From NCBI GenBank assembly GCA_947184155.2, contig CAMXCT020003746.1, forward strand, positions 239,501-303,500: a stretch of 64,000 bases of DNA. Reading direction: 5' to 3'. Positions 1 through 11,353 of the stretch are shown in pieces. The position numbers and the translations under genes are program-made. This stretch comes from Cladocopium goreaui. Lineage: Eukaryota; Sar; Dinophyceae; Suessiales; Symbiodiniaceae. The notes under the pieces are model-generated. The model searched no databases, had not been told where the DNA came from, and worked only from the letters and a program-made list of their open reading frames with translations. Each line of letters starts with the position of its first letter. The first letter of the stretch is position 1.

Positions 1-1359
1 ACCGGCGAACACATTTTTGGGGATTCTTCTGGGGATCCCCAATAGCTGGATGGTCTATTTCATGGAAAACACGTCTATGACCGCCTTGTGCTTGTGGTTG
101 TGCATGTGTTTCCCACACCTCGGCACATCTGCCATTGGCAGATCTCGGAAACTGTCTCATCAAACCAGCCAAACATGTTTTTTTTTCATCATTCAAAAAT
201 TATTGGACTTGGGTCATATGACAATTAAAGAGATCTTAGTGATTGTAGAAGAATATATTTTTTTTTTGCGGTCCAGGTCTGCCACCGGTCTGCCACATAT
301 CTGAGAATTATATCATCACTAAACATTTAAAATGTCAATGTAGAAGTTTTACCACAGTTGACCAATGAATAATGGACTTGGGTTTATCATGGTTTTATCT
401 GAAAATCACGGAAAACAACACAACTCCAATCATCAATTAGTCATCTCCATCTGGTGGGTATACTCAGGTGACGCTGCGATACCAGGCTTCGTTTGTTGGC
501 CTATAACCCCCACTAAAAATATCCATGAACTAGTGCGATATATCTAGGATAAATCCTAGTTAACCGTTAAACAAAAAAAACAAAACAAGTTAGATGCTTA
601 ATGGCTCATCTCACAGATCCAAAGGAATTATATTTTTTGGTTTTGTTAGTGGGGTAAGTACGGTGATCATCCACGCCCAAAAAAACTGGGGTCAACTCAG
701 CTACTCTAAAGCCACAATGGCCGACAAGGGTTGTGGCCCAACTAACAGGTATTGTTATGGGCTTACAAATCATGATATATAACCAACTAATCAGCTAGTT
801 TTAGGAGTTTCATTCCATTTGTAACTATGAAAAAGAATTGGTTGGGCCATAACCATAACTATGATTAATGGTTACTCTTATTTTTTAGATGGATGCAACA
901 AAACAATAGATGGATGATTTGCATACTGCCTATTGGATTCCTTATTGCTTTATTTTTTTAAAACTGTTGGACCAGAACTGCACCATAGACCTGAGATTTC
1001 ACGATGTCAAAGACCTACGCAGCAGCATTAGTTGAGATATGACCCCTATGGCAGTGGAACTGTGCTAAGAAAATAAGTGCTTGAGGAAATCCAAAGCGTG
1101 TAGGTAAATCAACTATAATAGTGGGATATGTACTCTTAAATAAGTGGATATGTACTATAAATATCACTATAGTGGAGTGGATATGTACTCTTAATAAGTT
1201 GGGATATCCACCCACAAGTGGAACTGTGCTCCAAGTACTTAGAAGTTGATTCATATCCCCCCTGAAAAAAATACACTTATGACTGCCGTAAACCCTAGCG
1301 ATAGCAGTTGTCAACCACCTTGTAGTTGTTGTCCGTCTCTGGTCCCTTTGCTTGGGCCC
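1..1359. other. Intergenic or intronic stretch, one family B element
   Basis: No exon could be supported here. The stretch holds a family B element at 733-854 and a local degenerate duplication at about 1050-1245 in which AGTGGAACTGTGCT and GGATATGTACTCTTAA recur two or three times. A GC-richer patch at 60-165 could hide a short exon, but neither strand shows convincing splice sites. Confidence 0.5.
733..854. mobile_element. Family B introner-like element
   Basis: Inverted ends are visible: TTGTGGCCCAACTAACAG at the left and GGTTGGGCCATAACC at the right. The interior has the usual B-family body (TTATGGGCTTACAAATCATG, then TAGGAGTTTCATTCC). It is older looking than most B copies, and no flanking exons are seen. 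Confidence 0.6.
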
Positions 1360-1660
1360 CTACATCATTTTGACCCCAGGCACCCCAAGGATTTTATATA
1401 ATGGTTTAATGGCTGTATCATCATGTCTTGCATGACAATTTGCAATGGGGGTGTTGAGGGCAGAATCTAAGTTCCAGCACGTCCATTCTTTGTGCTGACA
1501 AGTTTCCAGAATTACTTTCAACACGTATCGTTTTGAATTACCCTCTGGTAAACCAACATAACTATAGAAAATCACCAGTGTGTAGGTAAATCAACTATTA
1601 TTAGTAGTGTTTATCCAATAGCTATGTTTGTTTACCAGATGGTATACACTCTAAAACCCT
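1360..1660 (-). CDS. Two-exon 3' end of an unrecognised gene, split by a family D introner
   Basis: Minus-strand exons 1660-1636 (25 nt) and 1544-1360 are both open and join in frame when 1635-1545 is removed as a 91-bp GT-AG intron. The first exon follows the acceptor TTTTCAGTAG. The second ends at a TAG stop at 1362-1360. After splicing the last stretch reads RYVLKVILETCQHKEW and continues to GVPGVKMM. The intron is exactly a family D element: the donor CTG|GTAAAC and acceptor TTTACCAG|AGGGT lie inside its inverted repeats. The protein is not recognised, and its N-terminal part must lie at higher coordinates or outside the window. Confidence 0.6.
1540..1643. mobile_element. Family D introner acting as an intron
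   Basis: Inverted ends ACCCTCTGGTAAAC and GTTTACCAGATGGT flank a body related to the other D copies. It supplies both splice sites of the minus-strand intron 1635-1545. No clear target-site duplication remains. Confidence 0.75.
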
Positions 1661-2118
1661 CTACTGAAAAGCCCTCACTAGATCTTCACCAAGAGACCCT
1701 TGACAATGTTCACAGAAGGCTTCTTGTCCCCTGCCAGAAGGTCCGGTAGCTCTTTAGGTGGGGAGCATACAGTCTTGATACAGTCTTTCCTATATTCTGT
1801 ATAATTGTATACATCTATTCTATGTAATGCTACCGACCCACATATATATAATACATAAATAGATAATACATATAACTACAGAAACACTGAGCTGGTGTAA
1901 TCACCGAAATTTGTGAGAACCACAATCACCATGATCACCGGACTAAAGGTTTACTAACAATAATCGGATGTTTCATGGGATGGGTAGGGTCGACAATTAT
2001 GTTCATTTATTGTTCATTTAGCACCCTCCGATAAACTAAAAAAGCTATTGAAATCGCCCATTTATAGATTATTTACCTATTAAACATTGTGATTTTCAAT
2101 CGCTATGTCAAATGCCCA

Positions 2119-2240
2119 GGGGGTAAACTAAAGATGGCTGAAACGTGCGGCCATCTGGGGATGATTCCCCCGATAACATCCTAACCATCATTCCAGTGAC
2201 GTGTCGACGTGAGGTCATGGTCAAATTCATCCAGATTCTT
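2119..2240. mobile_element. Family H element, diverged
   Basis: It shows the H-family core: a segment with TGCGGCCATCTGGGGATGATTCC, then AACCATCATTCCAGTGACG and GTGAGGTCATGG. The GGGTAAA start is present and the right end is decayed. Confidence 0.5.
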
Positions 2241-2998
2241 ACCCCACCTATATCAGCATTTTATGGTTTAAGTCTAATTCACATGAATATATATATATAT
2301 ATTAATGTCGGTCTCTGATTCGTAGCTAGGTTCGCTATTGTGGCATTTTTTACAAATTATTCTGAAACCCACGTATTGTTTGGAGGGAACACGTTTGTGG
2401 CAAAAAAAAAATGGGAGAGCTTTTTTTAGAAAAACAACCTGTAATACTACAAGTACTACAAGTACTGCAAGTACCACAAGTTCATCGGCAAAAAACAGTT
2501 TTAATTAGATTTCAATTGTAGCCAATTGAAATCCTTAGTTAAGTGAGGATTTGTTTTTCTCTTGGGAAGATTTTTTTTGACTTTCCACGTTAAAGAGAGT
2601 CCAGATATTGTTTGGGGGTGGGCCTCACACTAATCAGGAACCAACATTAGGTATGTATATATATATAAATATATATATATATTCGTGTGTACCATTATTA
2701 TTGTTAGTAGTATCATTATCGTTGTTATTACTAGTATTAGTATAAGTATCATTTATTATATGTATATACATTATCCCGTAAACAAATCTCGATTCACCCC
2801 CATTAAGCCATGATCTCCCCGTCGTTCAGATGGATTGCCAATGACCTACTGGTTGATTTCCAGCCCTCAACATCTTCGTCAGTTCATCCTCCCAGATTAC
2901 GAAATAACCCGCTAAGCTAGTGGGATATGAGAGTGGTATATGAGATACCTCCAGAATTGAGGAACATCTGGGCAATTTGTTATCTACAATGCGGCGAA

Positions 2999-3189
2999 TG
3001 CGGGGCCCGCTTGTTACAAGTTGGTTTATGACCCCATCTAACTATAGTTATAGCTACCATAATCCCTAGCCATCTTGTATGGTTAATAAACCCCATTAAT
3101 ATCCATTAACTATAGTTATATCTACCATAAACCATACTTAACCTACTTATAAACCAACATAGCTATCCAATCCTGGGTCCCACTTTGTA
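2999..3189. mobile_element. Family A element, long variant
   Basis: It starts TGCGGGGCCCGC and ends GGGTCCCACTTTGTAC. Inside it holds the A-family body with two diverged copies of the TATAGTTATAnCTACCATAA segment, so it may have an internal duplication. Confidence 0.55.
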
Positions 3190-3304
3190 CTGATACAATC
3201 AACCACCATCGAATTGGGGCAGATCCACACGATCCTAACCATCATCTGCCAGTTGAGGTCGTAGTCATATCCCACCAGCTTCGGCAGAGAATTGCTTACC
3301 ATTC

Positions 3305-3406
3305 CTGGTTGGTGGTTTTAACCATCTTGAAAAATATGAAAGTCAACGGGAAGTATGATCCCATATATAATGGAAAATAAAATTCATGATTGAAACCACC
3401 AACCAG
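3305..3406. mobile_element. Family C introner with 4-bp TSD ATTC
   Basis: Ends CTGGTTGGTGG and CCACCAACCAG are perfect inverted repeats. ATTC at 3301-3304 is repeated at 3407-3410, a clean target-site duplication. CTG|GTTGG and CCAACCAG could serve as splice sites. The neighbouring exon island begins about 70 bp downstream. Confidence 0.8.
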
Positions 3407-3479
3407 ATTCAGTGAACGCCCAGACCTTGTAACTGCCTTTGTTAGCTTTGTCTAGATTTGTGTTGGTCGGATTCCTTTT

Positions 3480-3605
3480 TTGTTGGTCAAATCGACCACC
3501 CCAAAGTGACCACACGACCGTTGCCACAGCCCTCCCACGAATGCCCCCTGAAAATGCCTCAAATGCCAAGGTCGAGAAGCCCTCAGGGATAGCTCTGAGA
3601 ACCAT
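3480..3605. CDS. Exon-like island, strand unresolved
   Basis: This GC-richer block stays open on both strands. Minus reads AIPEGFSTLAFEAFSGG, plus reads RPPQSDHTTVATALPRMPPE. Codon third positions do not separate the two, and no strong acceptor and donor pair was found. It is reported as a probable exon with uncertain strand and ends. Product not recognised. Confidence 0.35.
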
Positions 3606-3759
3606 CGATCATCTGAATTTGTGTTTCTTCTGGGTTTGTTTGGCAAGTGAATCTATAGTGTCTACAATCTGGGGCCCTAAACTACAATAACTAGGGTTTA
3701 TGGTAGCTATTTGCCTATAGTTAGATGGGGTTATAAAACTCTGGTATCCTGCTCAGACA

Positions 3760-4760
3760 AACCCAATGTTTGCTCCACATTGTAAGGAACTGTCCTTTAC
3801 ACTGAACTGACTTCATGTGGAAGCTGCACATGTTGAGGTCAAAATCACCTGTGGGATTGATCATATGAAAGCGATGTTTGTCTGGGGGTTCGGGCGTATG
3901 GCGGGGTGGTTTTGTATGTATATGTGTGTGTGTGCAAGTGTAACTATATATATATGCATAGATTTAAAGATATATAGGCATTTAGACATATAATTGTAGA
4001 TATAGGTACAAACACACACATATATATATATTTATTTATACAGATATGTAGATAAGAAATGTAGTAGATATACACATCAGTGGTTAAACCAAAAAAATGC
4101 AACACAAGTGCAATTTTCCTTTCTGTTCAAAAATCGGATTCTACTGAACGCATCCAAAAACCTGATGTTTGTATGGCTTTAAATACAGATTTTACATCCA
4201 CAGTCAATCTTTTTAAGCCAATGTATATATGTAAATATAAATACATACACACATTCATGTATATATATACATATATATATATATAATTATATATGCGTAA
4301 AAATATTTTTAAATGCACATATGTAAATGAAACAATTATATAGGAAAGAATTGGAGTCATTTCGGTGTATAAACATCATAGAATTCAGATATTGTATTAG
4401 TTTTTTAGTTATCATTATGGGATATTGAAATTTAGTTTATAACTGTTTAGGGCCTTGGTTATAAGTACCTATAACCCCATTTATGGAATATATAATCCTA
4501 TTTACAACCACATAAACCATAAATAATACCAGTATGGAACATGTAATCCTTATTATATACCATATTTATTGGCCTTTTTTGTGGCCTATTTAATCATATT
4601 GGAAATATACCAGGTATAATCTTGTCAATAATGATTATATTATAGGCCATTTGTATTATTGACCATAAATGTGATCATCTTTAATTATACCAGTTCATAT
4701 TATCCTATTTAATCATATTGGTCAGCTATGACTGGATATATCTATTTAGTATAATTTGGC
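3760..4760. other. AT-rich stretch without visible genes
   Basis: It contains GT and AT microsatellites (about 3915-4060 and 4225-4310) and a degenerate family B-like body at 4440-4640 (TTATAAGTACCTATAACCCC, CCATTTATGGAATATATAAT). No exon was recognised. Confidence 0.5.
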
Positions 4761-4766
4761 CACCCT

Positions 4767-4888
4767 ACAATGTGGGGCCCGCTAGTTATGTTTGTTGGTT
4801 TATACGAACTATAGTTATCATTACCATGAACCCTATAGTTATTGTAGTTATAAACCAGTTTAGCTATCTAACGGGGGCCCCACTTTGT
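4767..4888. mobile_element. Family A element
   Basis: Inverted ends ACAATGTGGGGCCC and GGGGCCCCACTTTGT enclose the typical body (TTTGTTGGTTTATA, then TAAACCAGTTTAGC). It is a complete copy. No flanking exons are recognised, so whether it is spliced is unknown. Confidence 0.7.
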
Positions 4889-5012
4889 ACCCAGTTACTA
4901 ATTCCATCTAATTCCCATATGCTCCATGTAGGGAATCTAATACCAATAGGCAGCCCAAAGAATCACCAGTCATTTTTCGGAACACATCCTATATCATATT
5001 GAAATCAATGGC

Positions 5013-5138
5013 CTATTTAATGGGTTCAATTTGGTCGAAGGCTGTCAAGTGGCGAATCCCGTGCGTCGTCCACGCGGAAGCCCTGCATGGGATCGTGGGA
5101 TTCAACAAATGACATCGAGTCGAGATGTTTTTGACCAT
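5013..5138 (-). CDS. Probable terminal exon, unrecognised
   Basis: The minus frame reads NPTIPCRASAWTTHGIRHLT and then AFDQIEPIK before a TAG stop at 5015-5013, with many G or C third positions in its last 28 codons. An ATG at 5138 would give a 41-residue product beginning MVKNISTRCHLL. No acceptor AG lies close upstream, so either this is a start or the exon boundary is missed. Product unknown. Confidence 0.4.
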   Translation of the reverse strand: MVKNISTRCHLLNPTIPCRASAWTTHGIRHLTAFDQIEPIK

Positions 5139-5139
5139 A

Positions 5140-6002
5140 GAAATTTGGATGGTATGGTTATAGATATGTATGGTATATAAGCATAGTATGGCATATCTAG
5201 ATATGGTATATGATATGTAGATATATACATGATTTGGTTTTGAAAACATAATGATGTAGATATATGGTTATAAAAATGCTTCTACATAAATATGGACCGA
5301 TACATACACCTACATATATATATATTATACAAACATGATCATATATTTATTCATATATATATATATATGATAGATATACTTGACGGGATCATTGTCGTAA
5401 AACCATCTCCCGTTTGGGATTCATATGATGTGGCCATGCCGTGGTACCATGATAAATTGATCTCCATCAGTTGGGATATGGGAACATGATATGCCTCGGA
5501 TAAAGGGTGATTCATAGGCTTAAATGGGGCTCTAAGCAACACACATAGGTAATACAACCATAAAATGTAAATCTAGTTGAGTGATTCTGATTGTATGTGA
5601 TTATGATTTTCTAGAGGAATTGCAGCCAACTTCAGAACACTGTCGACAAAGATCTTTCAAGGTTGTGAACTGTGAACAAAATCAGGCGCATAAAAAAATA
5701 ACAAACAGGTGGCTGGCATGGTTTTTCTTTCAACTTCTTTCATGTTATTGACAACAGGAATGACTGTAGTGACTGTTGGACAGCTGTGGATTACTACACC
5801 TTGGGCTGGTTCATGGGCCTAAAAAGTGATGATCTGCTTCTAAGCTTCAGGAAACATCTTTCCCCTTAATTGGACAGTCCTGGCGTAGTAGCCCGGGGTT
5901 CACATTATCAGTTGTCCAGTTCAACATGCTACAGGGCTACAATTACAGTGCAGCGGATCACTGGTGATTCCAAGAAAATACTCTGGATGAACCTCCACGT
6001 GT
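5140..6002. other. Stretch with microsatellites, no supported exon
   Basis: AT repeats occupy about 5160-5370. A GC-richer part at 5880-5990 has no decisive reading frame or splice pair. Nothing else is recognised. Confidence 0.4.
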
Positions 6003-6104
6003 TCAGTTGGGGATGGGCCAACGCCTTCCCAAGGTCTTGAACAATACAAATCCATGCACATGTGGCGCTTCTGCCACAGATCCAGTGATATTGAAGCCCA
6101 CGAA
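6003..6104 (-). CDS. Terminal exon of an unrecognised gene
   Basis: After the acceptor AACAAACCACCAG the minus strand stays in one frame for 33 codons and ends at TGA (6005-6003). The product starts FVGFNITGSVAEAPHVHG and ends GRRWPIPN. The exon begins in phase 0. Codon third positions are GC-rich, unlike the surroundings. The opposite strand also has a shorter open frame that runs into the B element at 6139, so the strand is probable but not certain. Product not recognised. Confidence 0.5.
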   Translation of the reverse strand, partial: FVGFNITGSVAEAPHVHGFVLFKTLGRRWPIPN

Positions 6105-6138
6105 CTGGTGGTTTGTTGGAGAAATATGCAGGACCGTA

Positions 6139-6252
6139 CAGTTATGGCCCTTAACAGCTATAAATGGAATTATCACTCCTTTAACTAAAGTTATATACGA
6201 GCATATCATTATAAACCCAAAAATATATCTGTTAGTTGAGCCATAACTGCAG
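6139..6252. mobile_element. Family B introner
   Basis: Ends CAGTTATGGCCC and GAGCCATAACTGCAG are inverted repeats. On the plus strand TACA|GTTATGG and AACTGCAG|CAT could act as donor and acceptor (intron 6141-6252). Confidence 0.7.
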
Positions 6253-6547
6253 CATATATTTTTGAATACCATGAGAGCCCCGCTACTGATATCGTTGGTG
6301 ACTTGCCTCCAAGTCATATCAGCCACGTGGACTTGCAGTTGTTCCAGAAACTCTCTTTAAAGATTGGTTGATGTCTGAGCCCTTCCGCCACCATAAAACA
6401 ATATCAAATATGATATGTGTTATCCCCATGACCCTAAAATAACAAATCCAAGGACCTAAAACCAGCGCTTTTAAGTGGGAGCATGAGGGTTCCTGAAACA
6501 TGATCCCCACATCCCCAACAGCATCACTGGTGCACAACGGTCCGCAC

Positions 6548-6673
6548 GTTGTGTCGGCGCCTGAAGGTAATCGTTCAACCGGGCGATGCCACTCTTAAGG
6601 TTGGCCACGTTTTGAAGCAGCAGGTCATCCTAGGATCCGTTGCTGCTGGGAATCCAGCTGTGCATCGAAACAG
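6548..6673 (-). pseudogene. Coiled-coil exon with a probable 1-nt frameshift
   Basis: From the acceptor ACCATAG the minus strand reads CFDAQLDSQQQRIL. After a one-base offset at CTAGGATG it continues DDLLLQNVANLKSGIARLND and YLQAPTQ. Both halves share GC-rich codon use and together make a convincing heptad-type helix, which suggests a single exon with one extra G rather than two genes. An alternative is that the second half starts at its own acceptor CCTAG|GAT. A donor AAC|GTGCGG lies at 6548. The protein is not recognised beyond its likely coiled-coil nature. Confidence 0.5.
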
Positions 6674-6679
6674 CTATGG

Positions 6680-7330
6680 TTTACCCAGAAAACACCAGCT
6701 TTAACATGGAGGCTTAAAATGGTTTCAGCAGCCAAAAATGAGACTTTGCCAACATGTGTTGTCGTCACAGATGTAATTCTCCTCCTATGTTTCTTTGTTG
6801 TGTGTCAATGATAGAATAATTTTAGGGGTGCACTTGATAAAGGAAATCACCACAGTCTCCCACACTGCATCAGCTACTGCAACAGAGACCATTGTATAAA
6901 TCGCAATCCACGTTGATTGAGATTGAGTGCATGCATGTATATGCTAAGAAAAGCGGCTGCCCAAATAGAGGTTTCTTAACATCTTGGTAATCCTAAATCA
7001 TCCATTTTGCCAAGATTTTCCAGTATAAATTATAAACCTTCCAGCTATTGGGGTACCCCATGTGTGGAAACCCCCGAAGACAGTGCGGATGAGATCATAG
7101 AAAAGATTGACAGCCAGAAAAGTGGACTGTTTTTGAGGCATCAAGATCATCAAGTCAATCAATTTCTCCCAATTTGCGTTGCTTCTGTCAGCTCCATGTT
7201 CATGTTGATATTCCTATAGTTGTTTCAAACATGCATTGATTGTTGACTATCTGAGTTGGTATTACTTCTATGCTCATCTTTACCCCCTAGCAATCGAGCA
7301 TGGCAATGGACAATCCAACTCTTTATAGAT
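6680..7330. other. Gene-free stretch
   Basis: No exon is supported. A 70-codon plus-strand ORF at 7007-7219 has AT-rich codon use and no good acceptor, so I treat it as chance. Confidence 0.4.
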
Positions 7331-7332
7331 CC

Positions 7333-7442
7333 GGGTAAATTATAATATTTCACTAACCTGAATTAAGGCCATTTGGGGATGATTCCCCTTGTGAACCATT
7401 ATTCCCAGTGAGGTCGCAGTGAGGTCGTTACAATTTACCCAG
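7333..7442. mobile_element. Family H introner
   Basis: GGGTAAATTATAA at the left and TTACAATTTACCC at the right are inverted repeats. Read as an intron it would run G|GTAAAT to TTACCCAG (7335-7442). It holds the H core GCCATTTGGGGATGATTCCCC and GTGAGGTCGTTA. Confidence 0.7.
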
Positions 7443-7900
7443 GTAGATGATTTCCACACTTAAATGTCAATATACAGGGCAATTCCAAGCCAGCTGCGTT
7501 TCATTACCAAAGGCTAATAGGGACATTTCATGATATGTCCCGATTTTTTTTGATTTTCTGGATTAACATTTAACCAGATCTGACCAGTCATATCTACAAT
7601 ATATCTCATTTACTTCCGATTATATCCCACTTATATCCCTACTTAGTTGGTATGTTGGTCAAATCCCAATTTGTGTTGGTCAAATCCATTTTTTCGCGCA
7701 CTAAATTCGAATGGAAAATCCCCAATTTATGGTGTCAATCCCCACAAAGTAAACATTCTGAAACATGATCAACCATGATTATCCATTATTATCCAATATT
7801 AACCATTATCGACCACGCGCCCTGGCCTGAACTCTCGGACCACCACAGCTAGCCGCAGATCCTGTCCAATGTGGGGTTCCTGCTAAGTGCTCAAAGGCGC

Positions 7901-8140
7901 CTGTCCCCAACCCCATCTCGAATGCGTTTTGGACCAATATTCCGTCCACTCGCGCTGATTTTGGCTCCGAGAAGACTTGGATGTCGGCTGAGTTTCCTCA
8001 GTTGCCTTGGGATGTTCACTAGGCTGAGCTGTGGATTTCTCAGCAGCTTTGGAACGCCTAAGGCGAAACGGGAAGAAAACCTCACAGATCGGATGGCCAA
8101 TGACACTCCCACGACCTGTGGTACAGCAGGTTGCAGGCCT
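7901..8140 (-). CDS. Internal exon, 80 codons, unrecognised
   Basis: A strong acceptor TATTCTTCCAG|AGG opens an 80-codon minus-strand exon in phase 0. It ends at GGACAG|GCGCC, which would be an AG|GC donor of the kind dinoflagellates use. The product starts RPATCCTTGRGSVIGHPICE, then turns Ser, Gln and Lys rich (RSKAAEKSTAQPSEHPKATE), and ends SRWGWGQ. The polar middle looks disordered. No domain is recognised. The exon stands alone: no partner exon was found within about 1 kb. Confidence 0.65.
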
Positions 8141-8850
8141 CTGGAAGAATACCGCGATAAATGATGGATGGGATATCGATGAGTTGTTACAACTGGATAA
8201 AACCAAATTTTGAACTAATTCCCATGTCCCAATGTTATCGTCTTACTTGTGCCATGAATATCCCATGGTTATCCATTGATGGATCTTATTATATATACGT
8301 GAATATAAGTATCATCATTATCCAATTGCTATCCTAATCCGCCAAAACATCAACCTCGGATTGATGCACCAGTCTTAATCATTACTAACCTCTATTAACC
8401 GTCATAAAAATGTATAAACTATTATTAACCAATATTAACCATGATTACCCATTCTGAAGCGATTACTAACCAGTCTTAACAATCCTTAACAATGTTGACC
8501 CACTATTAAGCCATCGTTAATTGAACTCATTACTACACCATTATTTGGAGGTTCTCTGAAATAGGGGTAACCCTAAGTCATCCATTCAAAAAAAAGATGT
8601 TCCATAATAAACCATCCATTTTGGTGTATATTAACACACAAATTGTATATTAAATGTTCCCAATGGGGAGGACAAAAGGTGGTTTAACCATCTATATGTT
8701 GCATGTAGCGAGCCAAAACCATTATCAAACCAAAACCATTGTTAATGGAGCATTGCTCAAAATTCCTCTGTCATTCCATTTTACTGGTTGGTTTATAGGG
8801 GAACTGGATTTTTCGAATCCCCAATCTTTCTTGGGCAGTATAATCCCCTA
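8141..8850. other. Low-complexity stretch rich in TTAACCATTA motifs
   Basis: Between about 8370 and 8530 the motif TTAACC/ATTAACCAT recurs irregularly. No exon or complete element was seen. A plus-strand ORF at 8654-8875 runs into the B element and looks accidental. Confidence 0.4.
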
Positions 8851-8974
8851 CAGTCATGGCCCTCAACAGTTTTAAATGGATTTATAATTCCTATAAGTAA
8901 GATACGAAGGTTATATAATATTATATATCATTATAAGCCCATAAAAATAACCGTTAGTTGGGCTATAACTGCAG
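8851..8974. mobile_element. Family B introner
   Basis: Ends CAGTCATGGCCC and GGGCTATAACTGCAG. The plus-strand exon at 9005 lies 30 bp beyond its right end, so it belongs to the intron that precedes that exon. Confidence 0.7.
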
Positions 8975-9004
8975 GGTTTTGCAACACTCGTCAACTCATT
9001 ACAG

Positions 9005-9087
9005 ATGGGAAAGTCCCCCCGCCAGCGCAAAGCCGAGTTGCGCAGAGAGAGCTGACTTCAGAAGCCTCGCTCAGCGACGTGGCGTGA
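9005..9087 (+). CDS. Terminal exon, unrecognised
   Basis: Acceptor CAACTCATTACAG opens a frame GKVPPPAQSRVAQRELTSEA ending SLSDVA at TGA (9085-9087), with strongly GC-rich third positions. A second frame from the ATG at 9005 (MGKSPRQRKAELRRES) is also open, so the exact frame is not certain. The exon lies just downstream of a family B introner. Product unknown. Confidence 0.5.
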
Positions 9088-9142
9088 TGGGTACAAGGGG
9101 GAATTCACAAAACGATCAATGGCCATTGCAGGAAACTAAATT

Positions 9143-9245
9143 GGAGGTACCTAACATATATATATATATAAAAGGCCTATGGAAGGGCTATGCAAGGGGA
9201 TATGATATACCCCCAAAATATGGTCTTATATGGTACAGTACCTCC
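9143..9245. mobile_element. Family G element
   Basis: GGAGGTACCTAAC at the left and GTACAGTACCTCC at the right are inverted. The extended flank ATTTTAGGATCC matches, in reverse, the left flank of the G copy at 55269, so the true inverted repeat is longer than GGAGGTAC. Confidence 0.6.
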
Positions 9246-9249
9246 ATTT

Positions 9250-10930
9250 TAGGATCCGGGAATTTCCAAAACGATAGCTAACTTGACTTATAACATAGTT
9301 GGCTAGCTGTGGTTGACAATGGTTAATGGGTTTTGTAAGTCAATGTGGTTTTAATCTAGTTTTGCTATGGTTATAAGGTTAGCTAGGGTTTATGAAAATT
9401 GTGACTAGATACAACCTACAACTGTTACAACCAGTGAATATACCATAGATTATCCATTATCAACCTCATAGTTAACCATTATCCACTGTAACATTTAAAA
9501 GAACTGCAGTAAATGAAATTAAATGGGTACTATTAACTACCTCAACTGTAGTCATAGTTAACCACTACCATCCATTTTCAACTATACTTAACCATTACTA
9601 TCCCTGATTAACCATTACCATCCTAACTAACAGTTACACACGGAATTACAACTCCTAAAACTCTGGTTATATCTCATTATACATCAGACCATACAAATAG
9701 CTGTTAGTTGGGCCATAGCTGCAATCATCACAATGAAAATCACCATTGACCATCATTAACCATCATAAACCACTGTTAAGGGCCATACTTTTCGATAACT
9801 GATTGAAATGGGGCTGTTGCCCCACATCATCCAAGTCATGGATGACCATTAGAGCCCCAACAAAAACGGGTTGGTTACAAAGTGGGGCCCCCGTTAGATA
9901 GCGTTCAGCTGGGCCAAATAACTACAATAACTAAGGTTTATTGTAGTTGTAATGAACTATTTAGATCGGCTTAAAAATCAATAAACATAACTAGCAGGCT
10001 CCATATTGTAATGAGAAAATAAGGCGTTTTTCACTGTGGATAATCTACTTCCAGTCACTGGATGATCCAAACAACAAGAAGTTACGAGGGCATCCGGGTC
10101 TCTCAATGTCAAAAGGGATTAATTATCTACAAACGGCCCATGTGCCATAAACGTATCAAAAGGGTATCTGATGAGATCAAATTTATCAACATGTTTACAG
10201 ATTTATCAACTATCAACCAACGACAATATTAACACATTTGATGAGACATGAAAGATATTCTAGGATATTTGTCTCATATTTTAAAATGAGATATATTTGA
10301 GACAAATAAATATCATAGAATGTCGATTTGAAAATTATGAGATGAAACAACATTCTAGCCTGCATCAAACCTTTCGTAATTAATTCAACCAAAGAACTCA
10401 ATGTCGGTTGATACCAGCTAAATCCACTGACCCAAATACATAGTAATTTTTGGATCATCCTCATCATCATCATCATCATCATCAATCTCCCATATGTTCC
10501 CATAGTTTCCCATATGTGTTTGATATTTATTGCCCCTATCAAAACTGGCCCAACACATTGAGGATCAACACCCCCATCTCCCTAAAATCCAACGGGTGTT
10601 TTTGGCCCAGAATACCTTAAAACCACCAGATTCAACTGGCTGGTTGATAGGATTTCCCGGCTCATGGATTCGAATGACCTCAAATTTGATCATGTAACCC
10701 CAGAACTAAATATCAACCAACGATTGTTTATCAGATTACCCTTATATCTGGTACCGTTCAACCCTCAGAAACAACTTTTAAAACTTGAAATAAAATCATC
10801 GAAAAAAAACGGTAAACAAGCGATATCAATATCAAAAACAACATGGAAGTACCATTCAACTAGGGCTTCAACTTGCTCATTTCCTTGGATTTTTAAGGGA
10901 TGTGCAACCAGTATCTGATATATCCAAGTT
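9250..10930. other. Gene-free stretch with low-complexity TTAACCAT repeats
   Basis: Degenerate TTAACCATTA runs fill about 9440-9790. A complete family A element lies at 9887-10009 and a CAT trinucleotide run at about 10458-10482. Minus ORF 10213-10542 and plus ORF 10664-10918 are AT-rich and lack splice or start context. Confidence 0.45.
9887..10009. mobile_element. Family A element
   Basis: Ends ACAAAGTGGGGCCCCC and GGCTCCATATTGT; typical A body with GTTTATTGTAGTTGTAATGA. Right inverted repeat partly decayed. Confidence 0.6.
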
Positions 10931-10940
10931 AAACAAGCCC

Positions 10941-11071
10941 ACAATGTGGGGCCCGCTAGTTATGTTTGCTGGTTTATAACCCCGTCAAACTAGTTCACTA
11001 TAACTACCACAAACCCACTTTATTGTAGATATTTGGCCCAACTTAGCTATCTAACGGGGGCCCCACTTTGT
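10941..11071. mobile_element. Family A element
   Basis: Near-perfect ends ACAATGTGGGGCCCGC and GGGGGCCCCACTTTGT. A family B element starts only 30 bp downstream. Confidence 0.7.
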
Positions 11072-11100
11072 AGCTGATGTATCCAACTGAAACAAACCCA

Positions 11101-11210
11101 CAGTTATGGCCCAACTAGCAGTTATTGGTATGGCCTTATAATGAGATATAATCTTTATTATAGGAGTTATGTCATTCCATTTAGAACTGTTGCTTGGGCT
11201 ATAGCTGCAG
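11101..11210. mobile_element. Family B introner upstream of an exon
   Basis: Ends CAGTTATGGCCCAACTAGC and TTGGGCTATAGCTGCAG. It ends 24 bp before the exon at 11235. Confidence 0.7.
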
Positions 11211-11234
11211 ATTTCTCAGGTTTCCCTCTTTCAG

Positions 11235-11353
11235 ACGGTCGGCATCGGAATCGGAACCCAGCCTCTGTGACGTCTTTGGGCAAGTCTAAGTGCACTTTGT
11301 ATCCCTGGATGGCTGCGCCTGAGTCGGCACGAAGGCTTGACGTAACACCATGA
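11235..11353 (+). CDS. Terminal exon, unrecognised
   Basis: Acceptor TTTCCCTCTTTCAG is followed by an open frame GRHRNRNPASVTSLGKSKCT then LYPWMAAPESARRLDVTP and a TGA at 11351-11353. The minus strand is also open over the same bases but lacks a donor next to the B element, so plus is preferred. Product not recognised. Confidence 0.5.

Larger units (their letters stand above)
1661..3300. other. Gene-free stretch with element fragments and simple repeats
   Basis: No exon is supported. It contains a family H copy (2119-2240), a 9-bp repeat TACTACAAG near 2452-2480 that overlaps a short ORF, AT microsatellites near 2287 and 2660, and most of a family A copy (2999-3189). Confidence 0.5.

Noticed and set aside
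10458..10482. CRISPR-like or other regular array
   Set aside because: It is a plain CAT trinucleotide run. No spaced direct repeats occur anywhere in the window.
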